From: Hyphomicrobiales bacterium | Lineage (GTDB): Bacteria > Pseudomonadota > Alphaproteobacteria > Rhizobiales > Kaistiaceae | Assembly (NCBI GenBank): GCA_017305815.1 | Contig: JAFKJZ010000527.1 | Span: forward strand, 1-6,560 | Direction of reading: 5' to 3' | DNA: 6,560 nt | In this document: one piece after another, positions 1 to 6,560 of the stretch | How the letters are laid out: each line of letters begins with the position of its first letter | Numbering within the stretch: position 1 is the first letter of the stretch | Made by a program: the position numbers and the translations under genes | Notes under the pieces: model-generated | What the model was told of the DNA's origin: nothing | The model's database searches: none | Seen by the model: only the letters and a program-made list of their open reading frames with translations

Positions 1-363
1 CGCGCGGAGACGGTCGGGGCGCTCGCGGTCGGCCTGCGGCCGGAAGTGCTCGCCATCGACGACGGCTCGTCCGAGATCGTCATCGACAGCCGCCTGCAAC
101 GCATCGAGCGGCTCGGCCACGACGTGCTGCTCCACATGCGGCACGACGCCGGCGGCAAGAAGAACATGACATTGCGCGTCTCGGCGGCGGATCTCGAGAA
201 GCTGCAGGCAAACGGCCGCCTGAACGAGAACGTCGCGATCGGCGCGCGCGCCGGTTCGGCCCTCCTGTTCGGCGCCGACGGCAAGCGGCTGCCGGGCCTG
301 CAGGGCGCGGCCCCGACCGAGCTGATGAACTTCGCCATGGGCCGCAGGGCGGTGGGAGCCTGA
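1..363 (+). CDS. ABC importer ATP-binding protein, C-terminal part (MalK/UgpC family), 5' truncated by window edge
   Basis: The frame is open from base 1 to the TGA at 361-363 and gives the last 120 residues of a protein that begins outside the window. The motif VGLRPE at visible residues 10-15 is the conserved entry to the C-terminal regulatory (TOBE-type) domain of carbohydrate-importer ATPases such as MalK and UgpC. The remainder, with alternating short strands and an ending near LLFGADGKRL, fits that domain. The Walker A, signature and Walker B motifs would lie upstream and cannot be seen. The full protein would hydrolyse ATP on the cytoplasmic face to power the two permeases that follow. 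The next gene starts two bases after its stop, so they form one operon. Family assignment is firm; substrate cannot be read from this fragment. Confidence 0.88.
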   Translation, partial: RAETVGALAVGLRPEVLAIDDGSSEIVIDSRLQRIERLGHDVLLHMRHDAGGKKNMTLRVSAADLEKLQANGRLNENVAIGARAGSALLFGADGKRLPGLQGAAPTELMNFAMGRRAVGA

Positions 364-365
364 TC

Positions 366-1292
366 ATGGCCATGGTTCTTTCCTCCGGCGCGAGCCGCAC
401 CGCATCGCGGCGCCGGCTCGGCGCCGAGATCGCACCCTCCGTCGCCTATTGGTTCGCCACGCCCTCCGTCATCCTGCTGGTCGGCACGCTGCTGTTGCCG
501 ATCGCGGTGATGGTTACGATGAGCTTCACCGACTACGAGCTCGGCGCCCTCGACTATTCCTTCCTCGGCTTCGACAACTATGTCACGCTTTGGAAGGACC
601 GGAGCTTCTGGAAGGCCCTGTTCAACACGATCTACTATGTCGCGCTGGTCGTTCCCGCCTCGGTGGTGATCGGCCTCCTGCTCGCCGTGATGGTCAATGG
701 ACTGAAGCACGGCCGCAAGCTCTACCAGATCGCCTTCTTCCTGCCGGTTACCTCGACGCTGATCGCGATGGCGACGGTATGGAAATACCTGCTCCATGGC
801 ACGATCGGCCCAGTCAACCATCTGCTGACCGCCTTCGGCCTGCCGGCAATGGAGTTCTTCGGCAATCCGTCGCTGGTGATGCCCGCTCTCGCCATCATCG
901 GCGTCTGGTCGCTCGCCGGCTTCAACATGGTGCTGTTCACCGCGGGCCTGACGGCGATCCCGCAGGAGCTCTACGAGGCCTCGGCCGTCGACGGCATCGA
1001 CGGCCCGATCGAGCGCTTCTTCACCGTGACGCTGCCCATGCTCGGGCCGACCACGATGTTCGTCATCATCACCACCTCGATCACCGCCTTCAAAGTGTTC
1101 GACACCGTCGCGGTGCTGACCCGGGGCGGGCCGCAGGGGGCGAGCGACGTGCTGCTCTACGTCAACTACCTCGAGGGCTTCCAGTACATGCGGATCGGCC
1201 TCGCCTCGGCGATCACGGTCGTCTTCCTCGGCATCATCCTCCTGCTGTCGCTGATCCAGGCGAAGGTTCTGGAACGGAAGGTCCACTACTGA
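366..1292 (+). CDS. ABC sugar-type importer permease 1 (MalF/UgpA-like)
   Basis: This is a 308-residue inner-membrane permease of the binding-protein-dependent transport family. About six hydrophobic helices are visible, near residues 33-52, 88-110, 121-142, 170-193, 228-249 and 278-298. The cytoplasmic EAA loop that docks on the ATPase spans roughly residues 201-226 (EASAVDGIDGP, then FFTVTLPML). A short N-terminal tail, a Q-I-A-F-F-L-P segment near 121-127 and a T-R-G-G-P motif near 252-256 are typical of the UgpA/MalF side of type 1 carbohydrate importers. The ATG at 366 is preferred because GGGAG at 354-358 lies 7 bases upstream. A second ATG at 372 would remove only two residues. Its stop overlaps the next start by one base, pointing to coupled translation with its heterodimer partner. 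Confidence 0.93.
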   Translation: MAMVLSSGASRTASRRRLGAEIAPSVAYWFATPSVILLVGTLLLPIAVMVTMSFTDYELGALDYSFLGFDNYVTLWKDRSFWKALFNTIYYVALVVPASVVIGLLLAVMVNGLKHGRKLYQIAFFLPVTSTLIAMATVWKYLLHGTIGPVNHLLTAFGLPAMEFFGNPSLVMPALAIIGVWSLAGFNMVLFTAGLTAIPQELYEASAVDGIDGPIERFFTVTLPMLGPTTMFVIITTSITAFKVFDTVAVLTRGGPQGASDVLLYVNYLEGFQYMRIGLASAITVVFLGIILLLSLIQAKVLERKVHY

Positions 1293-2146
1293 TGTCGCGC
1301 TCCGCCTCCTTCCTCACGCGGGCAGGCTTCACCCCCGGCCAGCTCGTCATGCACGCCGTGCTGCTGGCCTGCGCCTTCGCTATGCTGTTTCCGTTCTACT
1401 GGATGGTGCTCACCGCCTTCCGCCCGTCGCCCGAAGTCTTCTCTGCCACCTTCCACTGGCTGCCGCAGACATTTGCCGGCTTCGACAATTTCCGCGAAGC
1501 CTTCGCCAAGGCGCCGCTGCTGCGCTTCATGCTGAACGGCGTCGTGATCTGCGCGGGCATCCTCGCGGTGCAGTTGCTGACGGCGATCCCCTGCGCCTAT
1601 GCGCTGGCGAAATACGAGTTCCGCGGCCGCGGCCTGCTGTTCGCGCTCGTGCTGTTCGCCCTCTGCGTGCCCGTGCAGGTGCCGGCGCTGCCGCTCTACA
1701 TGGGCCTCGCCTTCACCGGCACGCTCGACAGCTACTTCGCGCTGATGCTGCCGTTCTTCCTGTCGGTCTTCGCGATCTTCCTGTTCCGCCAGGTGTTCCG
1801 TTCCTTCCCGGACGACATCATCCACGCGGCGCGGCTCGACGGCATGGGCGAACTGGAAATCCTCTGGCGCGTCGTCGTCCCGAGCGCCAGCCCGGCGATC
1901 GCCGCCTTCGCGGTCTTCTCCATCACCGCGCACTGGAACGACCTCTACTGGCCGCTGATCGTCGTCACCAGCCCGGAGCTCGCGCCGCCGCCTCTCGGCA
2001 TGATGTACTTCTCCGACACCGACCTCGGTTCCAGCTTCGGCGCCCTGATGGCGGCCGCCACCCTGCTCACCGCCCCGCTCGTGGTCCTCTTCCTCTGCGC
2101 CCAGCGCCATTTCGTCCAGGGCGTCACCATGACCGGCGTCAAGTAA
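1292..2146 (+). CDS. ABC sugar-type importer permease 2 (MalG/UgpE-like)
   Basis: This is a 284-residue inner-membrane permease that would pair with the preceding one to form the translocation channel. Hydrophobic helices are seen near residues 19-41, 80-104, 114-138, 145-166, 200-222 and 249-270. The EAA loop lies near residues 177-201 (HAARLDGMGELEIL, then VVVPSASPA). The extreme C-terminus, FVQGVTMTGVK, is the usual ending of the MalG/UgpE branch (FV.G.t.GavK), which supports both the family and an intact 3' end. The start is the ATG sharing its A with the upstream stop (TGATG). GGAAGG at 1276-1281 lies 10 bases upstream, a modest site, so re-initiation after the first permease probably contributes. 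The open frame extends far upstream of 1292, but that part is out of frame with the first permease and is not coding. Confidence 0.93.
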   Translation: MSRSASFLTRAGFTPGQLVMHAVLLACAFAMLFPFYWMVLTAFRPSPEVFSATFHWLPQTFAGFDNFREAFAKAPLLRFMLNGVVICAGILAVQLLTAIPCAYALAKYEFRGRGLLFALVLFALCVPVQVPALPLYMGLAFTGTLDSYFALMLPFFLSVFAIFLFRQVFRSFPDDIIHAARLDGMGELEILWRVVVPSASPAIAAFAVFSITAHWNDLYWPLIVVTSPELAPPPLGMMYFSDTDLGSSFGALMAAATLLTAPLVVLFLCAQRHFVQGVTMTGVK

Positions 2147-2151
2147 CCGCC

Positions 2152-2171
2152 GCGGCCGGCGATCCGGCCGC
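2152..2171 (+). other. Stem-loop 1 in the permease-binding protein gap
   Basis: A perfect 8-base-pair inverted repeat, GCGGCCGG (2152-2159) and CCGGCCGC (2164-2171), encloses the four-base loop CGAT. It starts 5 bases after the stop of permease 2. No T-run follows, so it is not a standard intrinsic terminator. Hairpins here in importer operons are often proposed to protect the upstream transcript end or to give partial termination; either role is inference. Confidence 0.6.
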
Positions 2172-2195
2172 ACCCCAGTGAACTCCACCAGATGC

Positions 2196-2219
2196 CGGGC
2201 CCGACGATCGTCGGGCCCG
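2196..2219 (+). other. Stem-loop 2: perfect 24-base palindrome upstream of the binding protein gene
   Basis: Bases 2196-2219 are a perfect palindrome: a 10-base-pair arm CGGGCCCGAC, the centre GATC and the complementary arm GTCGGGCCCG. It lies 46 bases before the binding-protein start and 25 bases after stem-loop 1. No T-rich tail follows (the next bases are CGCGACGGATCC), so it is not a simple Rho-independent terminator. As RNA it would form a very stable hairpin. As DNA its full symmetry would also suit a dimeric regulator. Which of these applies cannot be decided from the sequence. Confidence 0.65.
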
Positions 2220-2252
2220 CGACGGATCCCTCTGCCCTACGCATCCACCCTC

Positions 2253-2258
2253 AAGGAG
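2253..2258 (+). promoter_or_regulatory. Strong ribosome binding site of the binding protein gene
   Basis: AAGGAG is a near-complete anti-16S match. It is 6 bases before the ATG at 2265 and only 3 bases before the ATG at 2262, which favours the second ATG. It is the best ribosome binding site in the transporter operon, in keeping with the excess of binding protein over permease that such systems need. Confidence 0.8.
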
Positions 2259-2264
2259 CCAATG

Positions 2265-3545
2265 ATGAAGACCCTCAAGCAGGCCGCGCTGGCCGGCGTG
2301 GTCGCCCTGCTCGGCGCGTCCACGGCACATGCCGACCCGATCACCATCGAAGTCGAGCACTTCATGCCCGCCCACAACGTCTTCCACGAGAAGGTGGCGG
2401 CGGCGTTCATGGCGAAGCACCCCGACATCGTCATCAAGTTCCGCAACGCGCTGCCGAGCTATGACGAGCAGCACCAGGCGCTGCTGCGCGAGGCCATCAC
2501 CAACAACCTCCCGGACGTCTATCACTCCGGCTACCACCTGCTGCCGGAAGTCGTGCATCAGCTCGAGAAGCGCGGCCAGGTCATCGCGCTCGACGACTAC
2601 ATGGCCAAGGAAGGCGAGGCGTGGGTCAACGCCAACTACGAGCCCTCGATCCTCAATCTCGGCAAGGTCGACGGCAAGCAGTACGGCATCGGCTTCAACG
2701 CCTCGACGCCGATCGTCTTCTACAATGCCGACCTGGTGAAGCAGGCCGGCGGCGATCCCGATCACTTCCCGACCAACTGGTCGGACATGATCGCGCTCGG
2801 CGCCAAGATCAAGGCAACCGGCGGCGACGTCGACGGCTTCGCCTACGACATCCACGCCTGGCCGGACGACTGGCTGTGGCGCTCGCTCATCCTCGAGCAG
2901 GGCGCGCAGGTCATGAAGGACGACAACAAGAGCGTCGCCTTCGACAATGGCTCGGGCCTCGAGGCTCTGAAGCTCGCCCGCAGCTTCGTCACCGACGGCA
3001 AGATGACGCTGCGCGATTTCGAGCAGTCCCGCCAGCAGTTCGCCGCCGGCAAGCTCGGCATCATCTTCGCCTCGCCGAACAGCGCGCGCGGCTTCTCCGA
3101 CCTGATCGGCACCCGCTTCACGCTGATGTCCTCGACCTTCCCCGTCTCCAACCTGGAGAAGGGCGTCGTGCCGACCGGCGGCAACGGCATGATGATCCTG
3201 GCCAAGGACAAGGCGAAGCAGGACGCGGCCTGGGAATACATCAAGTTCGCGACCAGCGCCGAAGGCCAGACCATCGCCGTGCTCGGCTCGGGCTACATGC
3301 CCACCAACAAGGCGGCGCTTGCGCCGGAATATCTCGGCAAGTTCTACGAAGAGAACCCGAACTGGTACACGAGCATCAAGCAGATCTCCCGCGCGGCGCC
3401 CTGGGGCGGTTACCCCGGCACCAATGGCGTGAAGATCTGGCGCACGCAGCGTGACATCATCGGCCAGGTGATGAGCGGCGACGTCTCCCCCGAGGACGGC
3501 ATCGTCAAGATCACCGAGGCGACCAACGCCCTGTTGCCGAACTGA
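2265..3545 (+). CDS. Periplasmic solute-binding protein of the importer (family 1, UgpB-like)
   Basis: This 426-residue protein would capture the substrate in the periplasm and deliver it to the two permeases. A signal peptide is clear: a basic start (MKTLK), a hydrophobic core at residues 7-18, and an AHA cleavage site at 21-23, leaving a mature protein that begins DPITIEVEHF. The hinge region near residues 141-172 reads GIGFNASTPIVFYNADLVK and continues through GGDP to NW. Recalled from memory, UgpB has a matching FNSSTP, YYN, AG.DP and W run, and the GGNG segment at 305-308, the GYMPTNKAA stretch near 343-351 and FYEENP at 360-365 also have UgpB counterparts. Length fits family 1 binding proteins. 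No lipobox cysteine is present, so it is soluble. ATG 2262 is the alternative start, adding one Met. UgpB-like substrates (glycerol-3-phosphate or phosphodiesters) are a hypothesis; a sugar or polyol remains possible. Confidence 0.93.
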   Translation: MKTLKQAALAGVVALLGASTAHADPITIEVEHFMPAHNVFHEKVAAAFMAKHPDIVIKFRNALPSYDEQHQALLREAITNNLPDVYHSGYHLLPEVVHQLEKRGQVIALDDYMAKEGEAWVNANYEPSILNLGKVDGKQYGIGFNASTPIVFYNADLVKQAGGDPDHFPTNWSDMIALGAKIKATGGDVDGFAYDIHAWPDDWLWRSLILEQGAQVMKDDNKSVAFDNGSGLEALKLARSFVTDGKMTLRDFEQSRQQFAAGKLGIIFASPNSARGFSDLIGTRFTLMSSTFPVSNLEKGVVPTGGNGMMILAKDKAKQDAAWEYIKFATSAEGQTIAVLGSGYMPTNKAALAPEYLGKFYEENPNWYTSIKQISRAAPWGGYPGTNGVKIWRTQRDIIGQVMSGDVSPEDGIVKITEATNALLPN

Positions 3546-3568
3546 GCTTCCCACAACAGAAGCCATCC

Positions 3569-3592
3569 GCCGCGCGTGCTTCCACGCGCGGC
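3569..3592 (+). terminator. Stem-loop after the binding protein gene, possible weak terminator or attenuator
   Basis: A perfect 10-base-pair stem, GCCGCGCGTG (3569-3578) and CACGCGCGGC (3583-3592), closes a CTTC loop, 23 bases after the binding-protein stop. It is followed by C then TTT at 3594-3596, a very short T-run, so termination is probably partial. The HAD gene begins 18 bases further on. The layout would let the binding protein be made in excess of the two downstream enzymes. The hairpin is directly visible; the terminator role is inferred. Confidence 0.6.
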
Positions 3593-3610
3593 CTTTCATC
3601 AGGTAAGACC

Positions 3611-4291
3611 TTGATCGATCTTGTCATATTTGACTGCGACGGCGTGCTCGTCGACAGCGAAATCCTCGCCGCGCAGGTGATCAGCGAGACGCTCGGCGCG
3701 ATCGGACTGCCGATGTCGGTCGAGGATGTCGTCGCCGGGCTGGTCGGCCTGGACGCCGGCGCCACCCGACGCAAGCTGGAAGCCATGCACGGTACGGCCC
3801 TGCTGCCGGAATTCGAGGCCATGGTCGCGGAGCGGCTGGAGACGGCCTTCCAGTCGCAGCTGAAGCCGGTCGCCGGCATCGCCGAGCTGCTGCGCGGCCT
3901 CGGCCAGCCCTATTGCGTCGCCTCGAACAGCGGCCACGAGCGGCTACGCTGCACCTTCGCGGCCACCGGGCTGGCGCCGCTGGTCGAAGGACGCGTGTTC
4001 AGCGCCGACGACGTGGCGCGCGGCAAGCCCGCCCCCGACCTGTTCCTGCACGCGGCGAAGTGCATGGGTGGCATCCCGCCCGAGAGATGCCTCGTGGTGG
4101 AAGACAGCGTCACCGGCGTCACCGCGGGCGTCGCCGCCGGCATGCGCGTGGTCGGCTTCTGCGGCGGCGGCCACATCCTGCCCGGCCACGACCAGCGCCT
4201 GCTGTCGCTCGGCGCCGACCTGGTCCTCACTGAACACCACGAACTGGCCGCCCTGCCCTGGCTTTCCGCCAGCGCGGCTGCCCTTGCCTGA
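3611..4291 (+). CDS. HAD-superfamily phosphatase (subfamily IA, YieH/beta-phosphoglucomutase-like)
   Basis: This 226-residue cytoplasmic enzyme carries all four HAD motifs. Motif I is FDCDGVLVDSE, with nucleophile D8 and acid/base D10. Motif II is S105 in VASNS, motif III is K139 in RGKPAPDLF, and motif IV is E164-D165 in VVEDSVTGV. A helical C1 cap lies between residues 15 and 80. The family hydrolyses small phosphate monoesters or, less often, isomerises sugar phosphates; substrates are rarely predictable. The overall pattern recalls YieH, a phosphogluconate phosphatase (from memory). The start is TTG at 3611: motif I begins seven residues in, no in-frame ATG or GTG lies just upstream, and only a weak AGG (3601-3603) precedes it, so translation is probably modest. 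It sits 65 bases after the binding protein gene, which suggests that it acts on the imported compound. Confidence 0.9.
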   Translation: MIDLVIFDCDGVLVDSEILAAQVISETLGAIGLPMSVEDVVAGLVGLDAGATRRKLEAMHGTALLPEFEAMVAERLETAFQSQLKPVAGIAELLRGLGQPYCVASNSGHERLRCTFAATGLAPLVEGRVFSADDVARGKPAPDLFLHAAKCMGGIPPERCLVVEDSVTGVTAGVAAGMRVVGFCGGGHILPGHDQRLLSLGADLVLTEHHELAALPWLSASAAALA

Positions 4292-4311
4292 ACCAGCCTT
4301 CCCGATTGCAC

Positions 4312-4317
4312 AAAGGA
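4312..4317 (+). promoter_or_regulatory. Ribosome binding site that fixes the PHP gene start
   Basis: AAAGGA lies 9 bases upstream of the ATG at 4327. An in-frame TTG at 4306 would lie before this site and add seven residues absent from the conserved PHP core, so the ATG at 4327 is preferred. Confidence 0.7.
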
Positions 4318-4326
4318 CCGTTCCCG

Positions 4327-5229
4327 ATGAGCAGCATCGCTCCCTTCTCCCTGCCCGGCCGCTTCCTGCGCGGCAACATCCACACCCACACCACGCGTTC
4401 CGACGGCGCGCTCCCGGTCGAGGCGGTGATCCAGGCCTACCGCCAGTCCGGCTATGACTTCCTGTCGATCACCGACCATTTCCTGAAGCAGTACGACTTC
4501 CCGGTCACCGACACGCGCGCCTTCAGCGACGAGAGCTTCACCATGCTGCAGGGCGCCGAGATCCATGCGCCGCGCACCGAGGTAAGCGACCTCTGGCACC
4601 TCGTCGCTGTCGGCCTGCCGCTCGACTTCGCCCCGACCACGCCCGACGAGGATGGGCCGGCGCTCGCCCGCCGCGCCAAGGCGGCCGGCGCCTTTGTCGG
4701 CATCGCCCATCCCGGCTGGTACAGCCTGTCGCTCGCCGATGCCGAGACTTTGGTCGACGCCGCCCATTCGGTCGAGATCTACAACCATGGCTGCCAGGTC
4801 ATGCACGACAAGGGCCATGGCGCCTATCTGCTCGACGGCCTGCTCGACAAGGGCCATCGCCTGACGACCTACGCCTGCGACGACGCCCACTTCAAGGCGG
4901 CCGATTTCGGCGGCGGCTGGATCGAGCTCAAGGCCGAGAGCAACAGCCCCGAGCACATCCTGGAGGCGCTCAAGGCCGGCAGCTTCTATTCGACCCAGGG
5001 CCCGCGCATCGACGACATCGATGTCACGGCGGACGCCGTCGAGGTCCGCTGCTCGTCCGCTTCGCGCGTGCTGGTCGCCGGACAGGGCTATCTGATGAGC
5101 CACAGCAGCGGCATCGCCATGACCCGCACCCGCGTCTCGCTGGCGCCGCTCGAAAAGAGCCCCTGGCTGCGCGTGATCGTCGTCGACGATACCGGCCGCA
5201 GCGCCTGGTCCAATCCGATCTGGAAGTGA
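4327..5229 (+). CDS. PHP-domain metallohydrolase (CehA/McbA-like), probable phosphoesterase
   Basis: This 300-residue cytoplasmic protein has the metal-binding motifs of the PHP (polymerase and histidinol phosphatase) superfamily in order. They are H19-T-H21 with following S25-D26-G27, D50-H51 in FLSITDH, E78 in GAEIH, H91 in WHLVAVG, H128 in GIAHPGW and D186-A-H188 in the CDDAH stretch. These residues would hold two or three divalent metals. Residues 190-300 form a probable beta-rich tail ending AWSNPIWK, an ending I associate with CehA/McbA-type family members. PHP enzymes of this size include phosphomonoesterases, phosphodiesterases and cyclic phosphodiesterases; a few CehA-type members instead hydrolyse carbamate esters. 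No signal peptide is visible. It follows the HAD gene by 35 bases, and is likely the last gene of the importer operon. Fold is firm; reaction is inference from context. Confidence 0.9.
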   Translation: MSSIAPFSLPGRFLRGNIHTHTTRSDGALPVEAVIQAYRQSGYDFLSITDHFLKQYDFPVTDTRAFSDESFTMLQGAEIHAPRTEVSDLWHLVAVGLPLDFAPTTPDEDGPALARRAKAAGAFVGIAHPGWYSLSLADAETLVDAAHSVEIYNHGCQVMHDKGHGAYLLDGLLDKGHRLTTYACDDAHFKAADFGGGWIELKAESNSPEHILEALKAGSFYSTQGPRIDDIDVTADAVEVRCSSASRVLVAGQGYLMSHSSGIAMTRTRVSLAPLEKSPWLRVIVVDDTGRSAWSNPIWK

Positions 5230-5238
5230 CGGCTTTGT

Positions 5239-5261
5239 CCCGGCCGTCGTCGACGGCCGGG
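5239..5261. terminator. Stem-loop between the convergent operons, probable bidirectional terminator
   Basis: A perfect 10-base-pair inverted repeat, CCCGGCCGTC (5239-5248) and GACGGCCGGG (5252-5261), with a GTC loop lies 9 bases after the PHP gene stop. It is in the 87-base gap where the importer operon and the thiolase operon converge. A weakly T-rich tail (TCATCTATC) follows on the plus strand. On the minus strand the stem is followed by ACAAAGCC, with no T-run. Position and symmetry favour a terminator mainly for the plus strand. Confidence 0.65.
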
Positions 5262-5316
5262 TCATCTATCGTCGGAGACGGCGCCATCGTGGATGAACGC
5301 CGTCCCGATCGACCGG

Positions 5317-6519
<1,203 letters not shown>

Positions 6520-6520
6520 C

Positions 6521-6560
6521 TCAGAGCTCCGGAACGATCAGATCGGCAACGCTGCCGTTG
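6521..6560 (-). CDS. C-terminal end of the gene upstream of the thiolase, possibly a CoA-transferase subunit
   Basis: Reading the minus strand into the window, the last codons give NGSVADLIVPEL followed by TGA (complement of 6521-6523), one base before the thiolase ATG. The single-base spacing implies an operon. Rhizobial and other proteobacterial pcaF genes often follow pcaI and pcaJ, which encode the two subunits of 3-oxoadipate CoA-transferase, and the short LIVP ending is compatible with a subunit B C-terminus. Twelve residues are too few to identify the protein by sequence, so the PcaJ suggestion rests on synteny only. Confidence 0.5.
   Translation of the reverse strand, partial: NGSVADLIVPEL

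Noticed and set aside
449..1291. Upstream extension of the permease 2 frame
   Set aside because: It overlaps permease 1 in another frame and translates to an Arg/His-rich non-membrane sequence; the ATG at 1292 matches the normal permease length.
1286..2188. Minus-strand open frame (300 codons) opposite permease 2
   Set aside because: The translation is extremely rich in Glu, Arg, His and Gln, the expected antisense image of a membrane protein gene.
2178..2264. Upstream GTG start for the binding protein at 2178
   Set aside because: It has no ribosome binding site, would place the large palindrome inside the coding region and would bury the signal peptide 29 residues in.
2139..3599. Long minus-strand open frame (486 codons) opposite the binding protein gene
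   Set aside because: It mirrors the codon pattern of a clear plus-strand gene in GC-rich DNA, has a composition rich in Arg, Gly, Asp, Val and Leu with no recognisable motif, and runs through both flanking hairpins. It is a shadow.
4306..4326. TTG start for the PHP gene at 4306
   Set aside because: The ribosome binding site at 4312-4317 lies downstream of it and fits the ATG at 4327.
3910..5265. Long minus-strand open frame (451 codons) opposite the HAD and PHP genes
   Set aside because: It covers two genes with complete catalytic motifs on the other strand, and its translation is low-complexity and unrecognisable.
5277..5304. Second possible hairpin (7-base-pair stem, 14-base loop) in the convergent gap as a thiolase terminator
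   Set aside because: The stem is short, the loop large and no T-run follows on the minus strand; in this base composition it could be chance.

Overview
This 6.56 kb window is GC-rich, densely coding bacterial DNA. The high GC with G/C-ending codons, the ABC transporter style and the 3-oxoadipate pathway thiolase suggest an alphaproteobacterium, probably of the rhizobial order (inference; no rRNA or other taxonomic marker is present). No tRNA, rRNA, CRISPR, insertion sequence or prophage signal was seen.

Plus strand, 1-5229: a tightly packed run of six genes. It opens with the C-terminal end of an ABC importer ATPase (1-363). Two six-helix permeases follow (366-1292 and 1292-2146), then a secreted solute-binding protein (2265-3545), a HAD-family phosphatase (3611-4291) and a PHP-family metallohydrolase (4327-5229). 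The first three genes are separated by 2 bases or overlap by 1, so they are almost certainly cotranscribed and translationally coupled. The binding protein has its own strong ribosome binding site behind a 118-base gap that holds two perfect GC-rich stem-loops. A third stem-loop lies between the binding protein and the phosphatase gene, which starts with TTG.

The importer belongs to the carbohydrate uptake type 1 family. Several stretches of the binding protein recall UgpB, the glycerol-3-phosphate and glycerophosphodiester binding protein. Since the two downstream enzymes belong to families that cleave phosphate esters, the cluster could import a phosphorylated organic compound, open a phosphodiester with the PHP enzyme and release phosphate with the HAD enzyme. 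This parallels ugpBAEC plus ugpQ in enterobacteria, but with a PHP hydrolase in place of UgpQ. The substrate is not established by the sequence.

Minus strand, 6560-5317: a complete 400-residue thiolase very close to 3-oxoadipyl-CoA thiolase (PcaF), preceded after a single base by the last 12 codons of another gene. By synteny that gene could be a CoA-transferase subunit (PcaJ), giving a pcaIJF-type operon for the last steps of aromatic ring degradation. It converges on the transporter cluster, and the 87-base gap between them contains a strong stem-loop that probably ends transcription. The two operons look functionally unrelated.
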